DNA of 64,000 bases from Pseudogemmobacter faecipullorum (GTDB lineage: Bacteria; Pseudomonadota; Alphaproteobacteria; Rhodobacterales; Rhodobacteraceae), in contig NZ_JACDXX010000009.1 in assembly GCF_020539525.1 (NCBI RefSeq), positions 1-64,000 of the forward strand. The letters run 5' to 3'. A model generated the notes under the pieces. The model did no database searches, was not told where the DNA came from, and was given only the letters and a program-made list of their open reading frames with translations. Within the stretch, counting starts at the first letter, position 1. The number at the start of each line of letters is the position of its first letter. This document shows positions 1 to 8,633 of the stretch, piece after piece. Made by a program: the position numbers and the translations under genes.

Positions 1-75
1 GGTCGCAACGTCCGGGAATGGTTTGCCGCCCGCAACCAGTTCGCCATAATGTTCGGCGAGCGCTTCGCCGCTTGA
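1..75 (+). CDS. C-terminal end of an unidentified protein (partial)
   Basis: An open frame enters from the left edge and stops at TGA 73-75, giving 24 residues that end GERFAA. The sequence is too short to recognise. The minus strand is also open across this stretch, so the strand itself is uncertain. It lies 285 bp upstream of hisN in the same orientation. No function is assigned. Confidence 0.3.
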   Translation, partial: GRNVREWFAARNQFAIMFGERFAA

Positions 76-360
76 GTATCTGAAACCGCATGGACCGGCC
101 CAGATACACAGACTTCAGGACAGTCCCCGGCAGCCCTGGTCAGAACAAAGCCAGGGTGCCGGTCCCACCCGGTCTGATTTCGCAGGGCCTCACCATGCCC
201 GGCCTGACCTGGCTGCTGAGCGCTCTGCGCTGTCAGACGGGGCGGGCAGACAGGGCGGGCACGCCATGCACTTGCAGCCGTTCCCCCGCCTCTCCTCGCT
301 TGACGCAGTCTGCCCTGGCAAGTAGCGGCTGGGCTGAACCGTTTTCAGGAGCGCGCCGCC
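76..360. other. Intergenic region before hisN
   Basis: No convincing gene is present in these 285 bp; the short open frame from position 90 has no Shine-Dalgarno and reads as non-protein sequence. A Shine-Dalgarno-like AGGAG lies about 10 bp before the hisN ATG. I see no clear terminator. Confidence 0.5.
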
Positions 361-1206
361 ATGCCCCAGTCTCCCCGCCAGTCTTCAGCCCAGCCGCTCT
401 GCGCTGCCGATCTGTCTCCGGCGCTGATCGATGAGCTGACCACCACCGCCCATGCCCTGGCCGATGCGGCGCGCAAAGCCTCGCTGCGCTGGTTCCGCCA
501 TCCCGGGCTGGCGGCGGAGAGCAAGGAAAGCCAGCGCTTTGACCCGGTGACGCTGGGCGATCGTGAGGCCGAGATTGCCATGCGTGAAATCCTCGCCCGG
601 CTGCGGCCGGATGATGCGGTTTTTGGCGAGGAACAAGGCGTGACCGAAGGCAGCAGCGGGCTGACCTGGGTGCTCGATCCGATTGACGGTACCCGGGGTT
701 TTCTCAGCGGCACGCCGACCTGGGGCGTGCTGATCGCGGTCGGCGATGCCTCGGGCCCGCTCTACGGGCTGATTGATCAGCCCTATATCGGTGAAAGATT
801 TGAGGGCGGTTTCGGCCGTGCCCGGCTGCAGGGGCCGCAGGGCGAGCAGCCGCTGGCCTGCCGTGGCCCGCGCGGCCTTGATCAGGCGATCCTGTTCTCG
901 ACCTTCCCCGAAATCGGCAGCCCGGCCGAGGCTGCGGCCTTCCAGCGGGTGGCCGGGGCGGTGAAACTGGTGCGCTATGGCATGGATTGCTATGCCTATG
1001 CTTTGCTGGCTGCCGGGCAGATCGATCTGGTGATCGAGGCCGGGCTGCAGGCCTATGATATTCAGGGGCCGATGGCGGTGATCCGGGCGGCAGGGGGCAT
1101 TGTCACCAACTGGCAGGGCGGTGATGCCGCCCAGGGCGGCCAGGTGATCGCGGCGGCCAATCCCGAAATCCATGCTGCAGCGCTGGCGCTGCTGCAGGCC
1201 GGCTGA
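361..1206 (+). CDS. hisN: Histidinol-phosphatase, inositol monophosphatase family
   Basis: Predicted to remove phosphate from L-histidinol phosphate, the penultimate step of histidine biosynthesis, in the cytoplasm. The 281-residue product has the Mg2+-dependent inositol-monophosphatase fold: a metal-binding GEEQG at about residues 89-93, the signature DPIDGTRGF at about 106-114, and a late YDIQGPM segment carrying the third metal aspartate. The ATG at 361 follows an AGGAG at about 10 bp. This HisN type stands in for HisB/HisK phosphatases in alphaproteobacteria. Another IMPase-type phosphatase such as inositol-1-phosphatase is possible, because substrate specificity cannot be read from the sequence alone. 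hisD lies in the same window at 48.4 kb but is not linked. Confidence 0.85.
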   Translation: MPQSPRQSSAQPLCAADLSPALIDELTTTAHALADAARKASLRWFRHPGLAAESKESQRFDPVTLGDREAEIAMREILARLRPDDAVFGEEQGVTEGSSGLTWVLDPIDGTRGFLSGTPTWGVLIAVGDASGPLYGLIDQPYIGERFEGGFGRARLQGPQGEQPLACRGPRGLDQAILFSTFPEIGSPAEAAAFQRVAGAVKLVRYGMDCYAYALLAAGQIDLVIEAGLQAYDIQGPMAVIRAAGGIVTNWQGGDAAQGGQVIAAANPEIHAAALALLQAG

Positions 1207-1270
1207 GCGCAGCGGGGCCTGACCTGACCTGACTTGACCTGGCCCGGGCGGCACCTGGCCAGGGGCCGGA

Positions 1271-1741
1271 TCAGCGCCGGGCAAAGCCGGTCAGACCGGC
1301 AATGAACAGCAGCAGTGCGCCGAGCGACCATGCCCAGGCCCCATAGCCCATCACATCGGCGGCGAATTTCACGATCTCGCCGCCGTCATTCAGCCCAAGC
1401 TCCGGTGGCAGCGGGTTTTTCAGCCCGCCCCTCCAGATCCTGAACCCGCTCCAGAGCATCAGGCCAAGGCCCAGCCCGCCCGCCGCCAGCGCCAGCAGGC
1501 GCGAGGGCAGATCGAACAGCATCAGCACCAGGAAAAGCGTGGCCAGGACAAAGCTGGCAAGAAACAGCGTCACCTCCGGCGGCGACTGGCTGATAAAATT
1601 CGTCACCCCGGTCAGATCGGGCTGGACCGCTGAGATCAGCTCGCGCGGTGCGAAACTCAGACCCGGCGTGCCCGGGGTGAACCAGGTCAGAAACAGCGAT
1701 GTCAGCATGGCAAGGGCGGCGAGGATGGCGGTGGCGCGCAA
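1271..1741 (-). CDS. Hypothetical four-helix membrane protein
   Basis: A 156-residue product with about four hydrophobic segments: residues about 1-20, 58-78, 84-102 and 130-152. A polar loop between the first two may face the periplasm. I do not recognise the family. The start is a TTG at 1741 preceded by GGAG at about 8 bp; the next in-frame Met (about residue 13) would cut into the first helix, so TTG is preferred. It is convergent with hisN, and the 64 bp between them hold a short TGACC tandem repeat (about 1218-1241). No function can be inferred from the neighbours. Confidence 0.65.
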   Translation of the reverse strand: MRATAILAALAMLTSLFLTWFTPGTPGLSFAPRELISAVQPDLTGVTNFISQSPPEVTLFLASFVLATLFLVLMLFDLPSRLLALAAGGLGLGLMLWSGFRIWRGGLKNPLPPELGLNDGGEIVKFAADVMGYGAWAWSLGALLLFIAGLTGFARR

Positions 1742-1967
1742 GGGCTCGGCTCCGGTGAGGGGACAGGTTCAGGGATATCTTCCTGTGGTTATGCGTCAAG
1801 CCTGATCATCCCGAGATGGCGGGCCGGGGGCGCTGAAATGGCGCTGACATGGCAGAGCGGGGCTGATCGCACGCCCTGCGGCCAAATTCTGTGCCATTCG
1901 CCGCCGGATCGCTGCTTTGGCGCCGCGAGGCGATTGAGCCGCCGCCCGCGCGCGGCTATGACAGGGC

Positions 1968-2282
1968 ATGACCCATGATTATGCATATCAGCGCCGTGAA
2001 ACCTTTGACACTTTCCGCGAGTCGAAAGGGGTGAAACTCCCCGAGCGGGCCGTGATCGATTACGCTTTCTTTGCCGAGATCGAGGCCGCGGATTTCGCTG
2101 GACTTGAGAAAGCGCTGCAGGCGAAAGGCTTCCGTACCCAGCGCCTCGATGATGAGACGCTGATCGCCTCGATCGGACCGATTCCGGTCACCGCCGATGA
2201 CATCTGGAAATATGAGGAACTGGCGACGCGCATTGCTGTCGGCTTTGACTTTTACCCCGATGGCTGGGAGCTTGACACCTGA
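1968..2282 (+). CDS. RraB-like ribonuclease E inhibitor domain protein
   Basis: A 104-residue acidic cytoplasmic protein resembling the RraB (regulator of ribonuclease activity B) family: an N-terminal D-Y-F-A-EI region, a central AGLEKALQAKGF helix and a C-terminal GFDFYPDGWELD tail. In Escherichia coli RraB binds the C-terminal part of RNase E and alters which transcripts it cleaves. Whether this homologue does so here is inference. The ATG at 1968 has a weak Shine-Dalgarno (CAGGG). It is monocistronic, with no obvious operon partner. Confidence 0.7.
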   Translation: MTHDYAYQRRETFDTFRESKGVKLPERAVIDYAFFAEIEAADFAGLEKALQAKGFRTQRLDDETLIASIGPIPVTADDIWKYEELATRIAVGFDFYPDGWELDT

Positions 2283-2521
2283 TCGCGGCCGGGCAGGCGG
2301 GTGCGCGGGCCCAGTCCATGGCTTTATCCGCCCCGGGGCTAAAAAATACGGGGCTGAAAAAGCGTGAAGCGTGAAAAGAGCAGCGATATAGAAGAGATGT
2401 GGCAGCAGCCGGGTCGGGGCGACAGAATCTGCCCTGCGGGCCACCGAGGACAATGGAACGCGAAATCCCGAACGCATAGCGGGTCGTCAGGCCCGAAGGC
2501 GTGCTGAGGCAGGAGACGAGA
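2283..2521. other. Intergenic region between rraB-like gene and polysaccharide deacetylase
   Basis: These 239 bp hold no supported gene. A long frame on the minus strand crosses the area but is the complement of the rraB-like gene. An AGGAG at 2511-2515 serves the GTG start at 2522. Confidence 0.45.
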
Positions 2522-4276
2522 GTGGTCGGCAGGTTTCTTTTGGGGATTGGATTTGGCGGGCTGGTCGGAACCGGGGTTCTGGCTCTGGTCTCACTGATGG
2601 CCCAGCCGCCGCGTCAGGCTGCGGACAGCGCTGCAATACCGGCGGCGGTGAAAACGCCGGAAGTGACCCCGCCCGAGAGCAGGCCGGAAGCCATGCCGGT
2701 CCCGGACAAGCCTGCCGATCCCGCACCCGCGCGCGATGATCTGAGCGAAGCCCTGGCCGAGCCGGTGATGCCGCCCGGGGCTGAGGCCGGTGCTGCGACA
2801 GACATTGCGCCTGGAGCGGGGCCTGAAACCGGGGGGGGCACCGCCCCGGCTGAAAATACCACAGCAGAAAAACCGCCCCAGGTGGCAGACGAGGCCCCGA
2901 AAGGGGCCGGATCCGAAACCGCTGCCGCAGATCTGCTGGTGCCAGAAGCCGGGGGAGCAACCGCCCCTCAGGCTCCGCAGGCCCCAGAGGCTCTGCGCGC
3001 GCCAGAGGTGGCCGGGCCGCCTGTCGCCGGGGATCTGCCTGTGCCCCCTGCGGCCAGCGCCGCCGGGATGAACAGCTCTGGGACTGAAGGGCCCGGGATC
3101 AAAGCCCCTGAGATCAAAGCCCCTGAGGCCAGTGCCGAAGCCCCGGCTGCACCAGAGGCGCCGGGCCAGGCGACGGGGGAGAGGGCTTTGCTGCCGGATC
3201 CTCTGACCCTGCCTGAGGCGGGCAAAAAGCTGCCGCCGCCGCAGGAGCTGGCAGAAGAGCGCGCGCCGGAGGTGCTTGCCGATCCCGGCCTGCCGCCGCT
3301 GACCCCTGAAGAACAGGCCTTGCTTGAGGCGATCAGTGCCGGTGAGCTGCCCCTGCCCGAACCGGCCCCACCGGCCGCCGAAGCGGCCCCCGACTCTGGC
3401 CCCGACTCTGCTCCGGCGGCGGCAGAGCTGGCAGTAGATGAAAACGGCATACGCCGGACGGTGCCCGATGGTGGCGAAACCGCGAGACCGCGCGTTTCCG
3501 GCCTGCCGGGCCATACCAGCGAGACCGAGGCCTCGCGGCTGCCCCGGATCGGCGATGCGCCGCCGGTCGCCGCGACTGCTGAGGCACCCTCTGAATCTGG
3601 TGACCTGCCGCGCCAGCTTTATGCCCGCGCCTTTGAAAATCCCGGCGCGCGCCCGCTCTATGCGATTGTGCTGATTGATGAAGGCGCGGCGGAGGTGGAT
3701 CGTGAGGTTCTGGCAAGGCTGCCCTTCCCGGTGACCTTCGCTCTCGATCCGCAGGATCCGGCCACAGCTGCCCGGGCGGCGCTTTACCGCGCGGCGGGCC
3801 AGGAGGTGGTGATGCTGGCAAGCTTCCTGCCGAAAGGGGCCCAGGCCAGCGATCTGGAGGTGGCTTTTGCAGCCATGGGCGCGGCTTTGCCCGAAGCGGT
3901 GGCGGTGATGGATATGCCAGGACGCAGCTTCCAGAATGACCGCCCGCTTTCGGCGATGATCGTGCCGGTGGTGGCGGGGCAGGGCCGCGGGCTTCTGACC
4001 TGGAATGCCGGGCTGAATGCGGCGGATCAGGTGGCAAAGCGCGAGGATCTGCCCTCGGCGGTGATTTTCCGCGCGCTTGATTCTGAGAATGAGGAGGCAC
4101 CGCTGATCCGGCGCTATCTCGACCGTGCCGCTTTCAAGGCGGTGCAGGATGGCCAGGTGATGGTGGTCGGGCGGGTCCGGGCCGAGACCGTGGCGGCGCT
4201 CCTGGAATGGTCGCTGGAGGGCCGGGCGGCATCGGTTGCCCTGGCGCCGGTCACGGCGCTGCTGAAAGCTGACTGA
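2522..4276 (+). CDS. Membrane-anchored divergent polysaccharide deacetylase (YibQ/DUF610 family)
   Basis: The 584-residue product begins with a signal anchor (about residues 4-26). A very long Pro/Ala/Glu-rich, low-complexity linker follows (about 30-355), then a C-terminal domain (about 365-580) of the divergent polysaccharide deacetylase (YibQ) family, recognised by YAIVLIDEG, LPFPVTFALDP and a VVMLASFLPKGA-type core. This family is usually periplasmic and associated with the cell envelope; its enzymatic activity is uncertain because the usual metal-binding residues of the deacetylases are poorly kept. I chose GTG 2522 over an upstream GTG at 2501 because AGGAG lies 6 bp before it and the signal sequence then starts cleanly. 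A strong terminator follows. Confidence 0.75.
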   Translation: MVGRFLLGIGFGGLVGTGVLALVSLMAQPPRQAADSAAIPAAVKTPEVTPPESRPEAMPVPDKPADPAPARDDLSEALAEPVMPPGAEAGAATDIAPGAGPETGGGTAPAENTTAEKPPQVADEAPKGAGSETAAADLLVPEAGGATAPQAPQAPEALRAPEVAGPPVAGDLPVPPAASAAGMNSSGTEGPGIKAPEIKAPEASAEAPAAPEAPGQATGERALLPDPLTLPEAGKKLPPPQELAEERAPEVLADPGLPPLTPEEQALLEAISAGELPLPEPAPPAAEAAPDSGPDSAPAAAELAVDENGIRRTVPDGGETARPRVSGLPGHTSETEASRLPRIGDAPPVAATAEAPSESGDLPRQLYARAFENPGARPLYAIVLIDEGAAEVDREVLARLPFPVTFALDPQDPATAARAALYRAAGQEVVMLASFLPKGAQASDLEVAFAAMGAALPEAVAVMDMPGRSFQNDRPLSAMIVPVVAGQGRGLLTWNAGLNAADQVAKREDLPSAVIFRALDSENEEAPLIRRYLDRAAFKAVQDGQVMVVGRVRAETVAALLEWSLEGRAASVALAPVTALLKAD

Positions 4277-4330
4277 GCCTTTACCTTACCCCGGGCCCTG
4301 CGCGCGCCCTGGAGGCCGGACAGAAAAGAT

Positions 4331-4358
4331 AAACCCCGGGCCATGGCCCGGGGTTTTT
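4331..4358. terminator. Bidirectional intrinsic terminator
   Basis: A perfect 11-bp inverted repeat around CCATGG (AACCCCGGGCC / GGCCCGGGGTT) is flanked by A residues on the left and a T run on the right. It lies between the convergent deacetylase gene and dnaB and could end both transcripts. Confidence 0.8.
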
Positions 4359-4378
4359 GCTGGCACAAAGCGCCTTGC

Positions 4379-5890
4379 TCAGAAACCGGCATCGGGGCCT
4401 GCGCCGCCATCCCAGGGGCGGGCGAGGTTGCCAAAGCGGGTGAAGCGACCCTCGAATGACAATTCGACCGAGCCGATCGGCCCGTGACGCTGCTTGCCGA
4501 GGATGACCTCGGCCTTGCCATGGGCGCGTTCCATAACCTCTTGCCAGGCCGCCATTTTTTCCAGCTCGTGATCGCCTGGCTTCTCGCGTTCTTTATAATA
4601 TTCGTCGCGGTAGACGAACATCACCACATCGGCATCCTGCTCGATCGAGCCGGATTCGCGCAGGTCGGAAAGCTGCGGGCGCTTGTCCTCGCGGCTTTCG
4701 ACGTTGCGCGACAGCTGCGACAGTGCGATCACCGGGATCTGCAGCTCTTTGGCAATCGCTTTCAGCCCCTGGGTGATCTCGGAAACCTCCTGCACCCGGT
4801 TCGCTTCCGAGGCCTTGCTCGAGCCTTTCAGCAACTGAAGATAGTCGATCATCAGCACGTCGAGCCCATGGGTCCGCTTCAGACGCCGGGCCCGGGCCGC
4901 GACCTGGCTGATCGGCAGCGCCGGGGTGTCATCGATGAACAGCGGGCAGCTTTCCAGCGTTTTGGCAGCATCGACAAAGCGGCGGAATTCGGTCTCGGTC
5001 ATATCGCCGCGCCGGATCTGCTCGGAGGGCACTTCTGAGGCTTCCGAGAGAATACGCGCCGCCAGCTGGTCGGCCGACATCTCAAGCGAGAAAAAACCGA
5101 CCACGCCGCCCTCAACCGCGCCCTCGGCCCCGTCGGGCTTGCGGCCGCGCTTATAGGCTTTGGCGACATTAAAGGCGATATTGGTGGCCAGCGAGGTTTT
5201 CCCCATCGAGGGACGCCCGGCGAGGATGATAAGGTCGGAATCATGCAGCCCGCCCATCTTCTTGTCGAGATCGGTCAGCCCGGTCGAGATCCCGGCCAGA
5301 CCGCCGCCGCGCTGATAGGCGGCATTGGCATTATTCACCGCATCGGTGACCGATTTCAGGAAGCTCTGGAAGCCGCGCTCAACATGGCCCTGTTCGCCAA
5401 GTTTGTAGAGGCGCTGCTCGGCTTCGGTGATCTGTTCGCGCGGCTCGCTGTCGACCTCAACCTTGCCGGCTTTGGCCGAAATATCGCGGCCCAGCTGGAT
5501 CAGCTCACGCCGCACCGCGAGATCATAGATCATCTGCGCGTAATCGCGCGCGGCAAAGGCCGAGATTGCCGCCCCGGCAAGGCGGGCGAGATAGGCGGGG
5601 CCGCCCAGCTCTTTCAGCCCCTGATCCTCTTCCATGAAGCCCTTCAGCGTCACCGGCGAGGCAAGGGCGTTTTTCTGGATCCGGGCCGAGGCAATCTCAA
5701 AGATCCGGCGATGCACCGGATCATAGAAATGCTGGGCCTTAATCGTCGCGGCGATGCGGTCGTAAATGTCGTTATTGACCAGGATCGCGCCCAGCAGTTG
5801 CTGTTCGGCCTCAATATTATGCGGAAGGACTTCGGTTTCGGCCGCAGCGGGCGCAGGAAGATCAGTCCGGATTTTCGCGATTTCGCTCAT
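4379..5890 (-). CDS. dnaB: Replicative DNA helicase
   Basis: DnaB is the hexameric 5'-3' helicase that unwinds DNA at the replication fork and interacts with primase and the clamp loader. The 503-residue product has the N-terminal DnaB domain (NIEAEQQLLGAIL, about residues 25-125), then the RecA-like domain with Walker A GRPSMGKTS, Walker B VLMIDYLQLL and the SQLSRNVE motif. The ATG at 5890 (MSEIAK) is preferred from similarity to related DnaB proteins and a GAGG 9 bp upstream; in-frame ATGs at 5905 and 5920 are possible alternatives. It is monocistronic, with candidate DnaA boxes in the upstream region. Confidence 0.95.
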   Translation of the reverse strand: MSEIAKIRTDLPAPAAAETEVLPHNIEAEQQLLGAILVNNDIYDRIAATIKAQHFYDPVHRRIFEIASARIQKNALASPVTLKGFMEEDQGLKELGGPAYLARLAGAAISAFAARDYAQMIYDLAVRRELIQLGRDISAKAGKVEVDSEPREQITEAEQRLYKLGEQGHVERGFQSFLKSVTDAVNNANAAYQRGGGLAGISTGLTDLDKKMGGLHDSDLIILAGRPSMGKTSLATNIAFNVAKAYKRGRKPDGAEGAVEGGVVGFFSLEMSADQLAARILSEASEVPSEQIRRGDMTETEFRRFVDAAKTLESCPLFIDDTPALPISQVAARARRLKRTHGLDVLMIDYLQLLKGSSKASEANRVQEVSEITQGLKAIAKELQIPVIALSQLSRNVESREDKRPQLSDLRESGSIEQDADVVMFVYRDEYYKEREKPGDHELEKMAAWQEVMERAHGKAEVILGKQRHGPIGSVELSFEGRFTRFGNLARPWDGGAGPDAGF

Positions 5891-5970
5891 GGATGTCTGC
5901 CTCATGTCAGTCTGTGTCATACCCTGCTCAGGCCTGTGACGGCAATTGAGGGCAGATCTGTTGGAAACCC

Positions 5971-5979
5971 TGTGGATAA
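5971..5979 (-). promoter_or_regulatory. Candidate DnaA box upstream of dnaB
   Basis: TGTGGATAA is the complement of the consensus DnaA box TTATCCACA and lies 81 bp upstream of the dnaB start. A second near-consensus site (TTGTCCACA) is at 6092-6100. DnaA control of dnaB is inference. Confidence 0.45.
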
Positions 5980-6091
5980 GATGGCGAGCGGGACCGGCGC
6001 CGCCAGGCCTTGCAGGCGTTCCACCAGATCCAGGGGTGTTCATCGGGAAATATACTCTATCCCTGCGATTCCGCGCAGAGTTTTCCCGAAC

Positions 6092-6100
6092 TTGTCCACA
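6092..6100 (+). promoter_or_regulatory. Second candidate DnaA box in the dnaB upstream region
   Basis: TTGTCCACA fits the relaxed DnaA-box pattern TTNTNCACA. It is 112 bp from the perfect box at 5971-5979 and sits between dnaB and the pyrE terminator. Confidence 0.35.
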
Positions 6101-6105
6101 AAATT

Positions 6106-6128
6106 ACCCCCGGGAAATCCCCGGGGGT
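6106..6128 (-). terminator. Intrinsic terminator of pyrE
   Basis: The stem ACCCCCGGG/CCCGGGGGT with a short loop lies 25 bp beyond the pyrE stop. On the minus strand it is followed by an AATTTT run. Confidence 0.65.
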
Positions 6129-6153
6129 GCAAGCTCTGCGGGCGGAGTGGCGC

Positions 6154-6831
6154 TTATTTCGCGCGGGCTGCCTGCCAGGCGCGGGGATCATTGAGGAAGT
6201 CCTCAACCCCCGCCAGGGTCTCGGCATCAAAGATGCCCTGGGCGCGGGCCTCGGCCAGCATATCCCACCAGGTGCAGAGATAGCTGAGCTGAATGCCATG
6301 CTCGGCCAGCTTTGCCTCGGTCTCTTTGAAAATGTCGTAATAGAAGATGACAGAGGTCCAGCCGCAGCTGGCGCCGGTCTCGCGGATCGCATCGACGAAG
6401 CTCAGTTTCGAGCCGCCATCGGTGGTCAGATCCTCGACCAGCAGGACGCGCTGGCCTTCCGACATATTGCCCTCGATCCGGGCATTGCGGCCATAGCCTT
6501 TCGGCTTTTTGCGCACATAGGTCATCGGCAGGGCCAGACGTTCGGCCACCAGGGCGGCGAAGGGGATGCCTGCGGTTTCGCCACCGGCGATATTGTCAAA
6601 AGCCTCAAAGCCGGCATCGCGCATCACGGTGACCGCCATGAAATCCATCAGCATCGAACGGATGCGCGGATAGGAGATCAGCTTGCGGCAGTCGATATAG
6701 GTCGGCGAGGGCAGGCCGGAAGCGAGGGTGAAGGGCTCGCGCGCATTGAAATGCACGGCACCAATCTCAAGGAAGGCGCGCGCGGTCAGGCGGGCAATTT
6801 CTTCTTTCGGCGGGAAAGCGGCGGGGATCAT
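6154..6831 (-). CDS. pyrE: Orotate phosphoribosyltransferase
   Basis: Catalyses orotate + PRPP to orotidine 5'-phosphate + diphosphate, the fifth step of de novo pyrimidine synthesis. The 225-residue protein carries the PRPP-binding motif [13 protein letters not shown] (about residues 125-137), the catalytic-loop segment [10 protein letters not shown], and a substrate-site [17 protein letters not shown] segment near the N-terminus. The ATG at 6831 has GAAGGAG 8 bp upstream; longer in-frame extensions lack a ribosome binding site. It lies 105 bp downstream of pyrC on the same strand, so the two probably form a pyrCE operon. Confidence 0.93.
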   Translation of the reverse strand: MIPAAFPPKEEIARLTARAFLEIGAVHFNAREPFTLASGLPSPTYIDCRKLISYPRIRSMLMDFMAVTVMRDAGFEAFDNIAGGETAGIPFAALVAERLALPMTYVRKKPKGYGRNARIEGNMSEGQRVLLVEDLTTDGGSKLSFVDAIRETGASCGWTSVIFYYDIFKETEAKLAEHGIQLSYLCTWWDMLAEARAQGIFDAETLAGVEDFLNDPRAWQAARAK

Positions 6832-6936
6832 CTCATAGGCTCCTTCAGGCTTTTCCCTGATCTGAACAGGCCCGCCGCGAAAGCCTCTGCAGCTGAGGCG
6901 CATGGCTGCGGCGGGCATATTCTCATCAGGGAAAAA

Positions 6937-7980
6937 TCAGCTTTCCACCGACCAGAAGACGGGGAAGCCGGGGTTGAACACGGTGACCGGGCCGGCGCCG
7001 GTCAGGATTTTTTCGGGGAAGTCCTGGGCCGCCTCGCGTCTGACAAGGCGCAGGCGGCTTTCATTGGCGGGCAGGTGGTAGAAAGCGGGGCCGTTCAGCG
7101 AGGCGAAGGCTTCGAGCTGGCCGAGCGCATCCTCTTCCTCAAACACATGCGCCAGCAGCGCCATGGTATTGGTGGCGGTAAAGCAGCCGGCGCAGCCACA
7201 GGCATGTTCTTTCAGCGCATCGATATGCGGGGCGGAATCGGTGCCGAGGAAGAAGCGCGGATTGCCCGAGGTCGCGGCCTTGCGCAGAGCAAGGCGGTGC
7301 TTTTCGCGTTTGGCAACCGGCAGGCAATAGTAATGCGGCTTGATGCCACCGACCAGCAGGTGGTTGCGGTTGATGATCAGATGATGGGTGGTGATGGTGG
7401 CGCCGAGAGTATCGCCCCCCTCTGCCGCATAGGCCACGCCATCCTCGGTGGTGATATGTTCCATCACCACGCGCAGCTCGGGCAGGCGTTTGCGCAGCGG
7501 CGCGAGCACGGTGTCGATAAAGACGGCCTCGCGGTCGAAAATATCAACCTCGGGCGTCACCACCTCGCCATGGGTGCAGAGCGGCAGGCCGATCTCGGCC
7601 ATTTTTTCCAGCACCGGCATGACCTTATCAAGGTTCGCCACGCCGGAATGCGAATTGGTGGTCGCGCCCGCCGGGTAGAGCTTGACCGCTTTGACCAGAC
7701 CCGAGGCGGCAGCTGCCGCCACATCGGCAGGATCAGTGCCCTCGGTCAGATAGAGCGTCATCAGCGGCTCAAACGCCATGCCCTCGGGCAGAGCGGCGAG
7801 GATGCGCTCGCGGTAAGCAGCGGCCTGATCGCCGGTCACCACCGGTGGCACCAGGTTCGGCATGATGATCGCACGGGCAAAATGGCGTGCGGTTTCGGGC
7901 AGCACCCCTTGCAACATCGCGCCATCGCGCAGGTGCAGGTGCCAGTCGTCGGGGCGGCGGATGTCAAGATGCTGTGTCAT
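6937..7980 (-). CDS. pyrC: Dihydroorotase (class II)
   Basis: Interconverts N-carbamoyl-L-aspartate and L-dihydroorotate in pyrimidine synthesis. At 347 residues it matches the E. coli PyrC size. Metal-centre motifs are all visible: WHLHLRDG near the N-terminus, the carboxylated-lysine segment [23 protein letters not shown] and GTDSAPH. The ATG at 7980 ([19 protein letters not shown]) gives the family's normal N-terminus; longer in-frame starts would add a non-homologous leader. It is the first gene of pyrC-pyrE. Confidence 0.95.
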   Translation of the reverse strand: MTQHLDIRRPDDWHLHLRDGAMLQGVLPETARHFARAIIMPNLVPPVVTGDQAAAYRERILAALPEGMAFEPLMTLYLTEGTDPADVAAAAASGLVKAVKLYPAGATTNSHSGVANLDKVMPVLEKMAEIGLPLCTHGEVVTPEVDIFDREAVFIDTVLAPLRKRLPELRVVMEHITTEDGVAYAAEGGDTLGATITTHHLIINRNHLLVGGIKPHYYCLPVAKREKHRLALRKAATSGNPRFFLGTDSAPHIDALKEHACGCAGCFTATNTMALLAHVFEEEDALGQLEAFASLNGPAFYHLPANESRLRLVRREAAQDFPEKILTGAGPVTVFNPGFPVFWSVES

Positions 7981-8185
7981 GGCTCCGGCGCTACAGGAAA
8001 GCGGCAGGAAATGCCAGTGGCTCTGAGGGCTCTGCCGCCCCTCAGGGATCATGCTGTCACCGCCGTTTTGCGGCCCGCGCGGCGACAGACAATCCAGACC
8101 TTTTCGCCCCGGAGTGCACAATTCCATTGCCAATGTGCCAGGGCCTGGGGCTGATGGGAAAGGTCCCGAACTCTATGGAGCTTTC

Positions 8186-8602
8186 ATGTCGCTGCGCGCT
8201 CTCCCCCTTGCCCTCCCGTTTGCCCTGGCCTTTGCCGGATCTCTCCCCTGGCCTGCGCTCGCCGCTGACTGTGAGACGACAGTGACCCAGAGCGATATGA
8301 ATGAATGCGCGGTCGCGGCCTGGGAGGAAGAGGATGCCCGGCTGAACGCGGTCTATCCGCAGGTCATGGCGATGCTGAAAGCCTGGGATGCGGATCTGCC
8401 CGAGGCCGAGCGCGGCGGTGCGGAAAAGCTGCGCCAGGCGCAGCGGGCCTAGATCAGCTACCGCGATGCCTCCTGCGAGGTGGCGGGCTGGCCGATGCGC
8501 GGCGGCAGTGCCGAGCCTTTGCTGGTCTATGGCTGCATGACCGAGCTGACCCGGGCCAGGACCGGGGATCTCACCACGCTGCTCGAATACAGCGATATGT
8601 GA
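8186..8602 (+). pseudogene. LprI/DUF1311-like secreted protein interrupted by an amber codon
   Basis: The reading frame encodes a signal peptide (about residues 1-27, ending PALAA), then the DUF1311/LprI-like sequence CETTVTQSDMNECA and an AQRA segment. A TAG at 8450-8452 replaces the residue where the family normally has Trp in a [AQ]RAW[I/L]xYRDAxC context. The frame then continues undisturbed as ISYRDASCEVAGW to TGA 8600-8602. The full length would be 138 residues. LprI-type proteins are small periplasmic proteins with conserved cysteines, some of them lysozyme inhibitors. Without readthrough the product is an 88-residue fragment missing the last Cys residues. ATG 8186 has GGAG 6 bp upstream. 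Confidence 0.75.
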
Positions 8603-8633
8603 GGCCCAGCCGGGCGCGCGCCCGGGCGGGGCT

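Noticed and set aside
1218-1241. Short TGACC tandem repeat after hisN
   Set aside because: Only about four imperfect 5-bp units; likely simple-sequence noise.
6010-8154. A 714-codon open frame on the plus strand opposite pyrE and pyrC
   Set aside because: It is the complement of two certain pyrimidine genes, rich in His/Gly/Gln runs with no family resemblance; high GC keeps such frames open.
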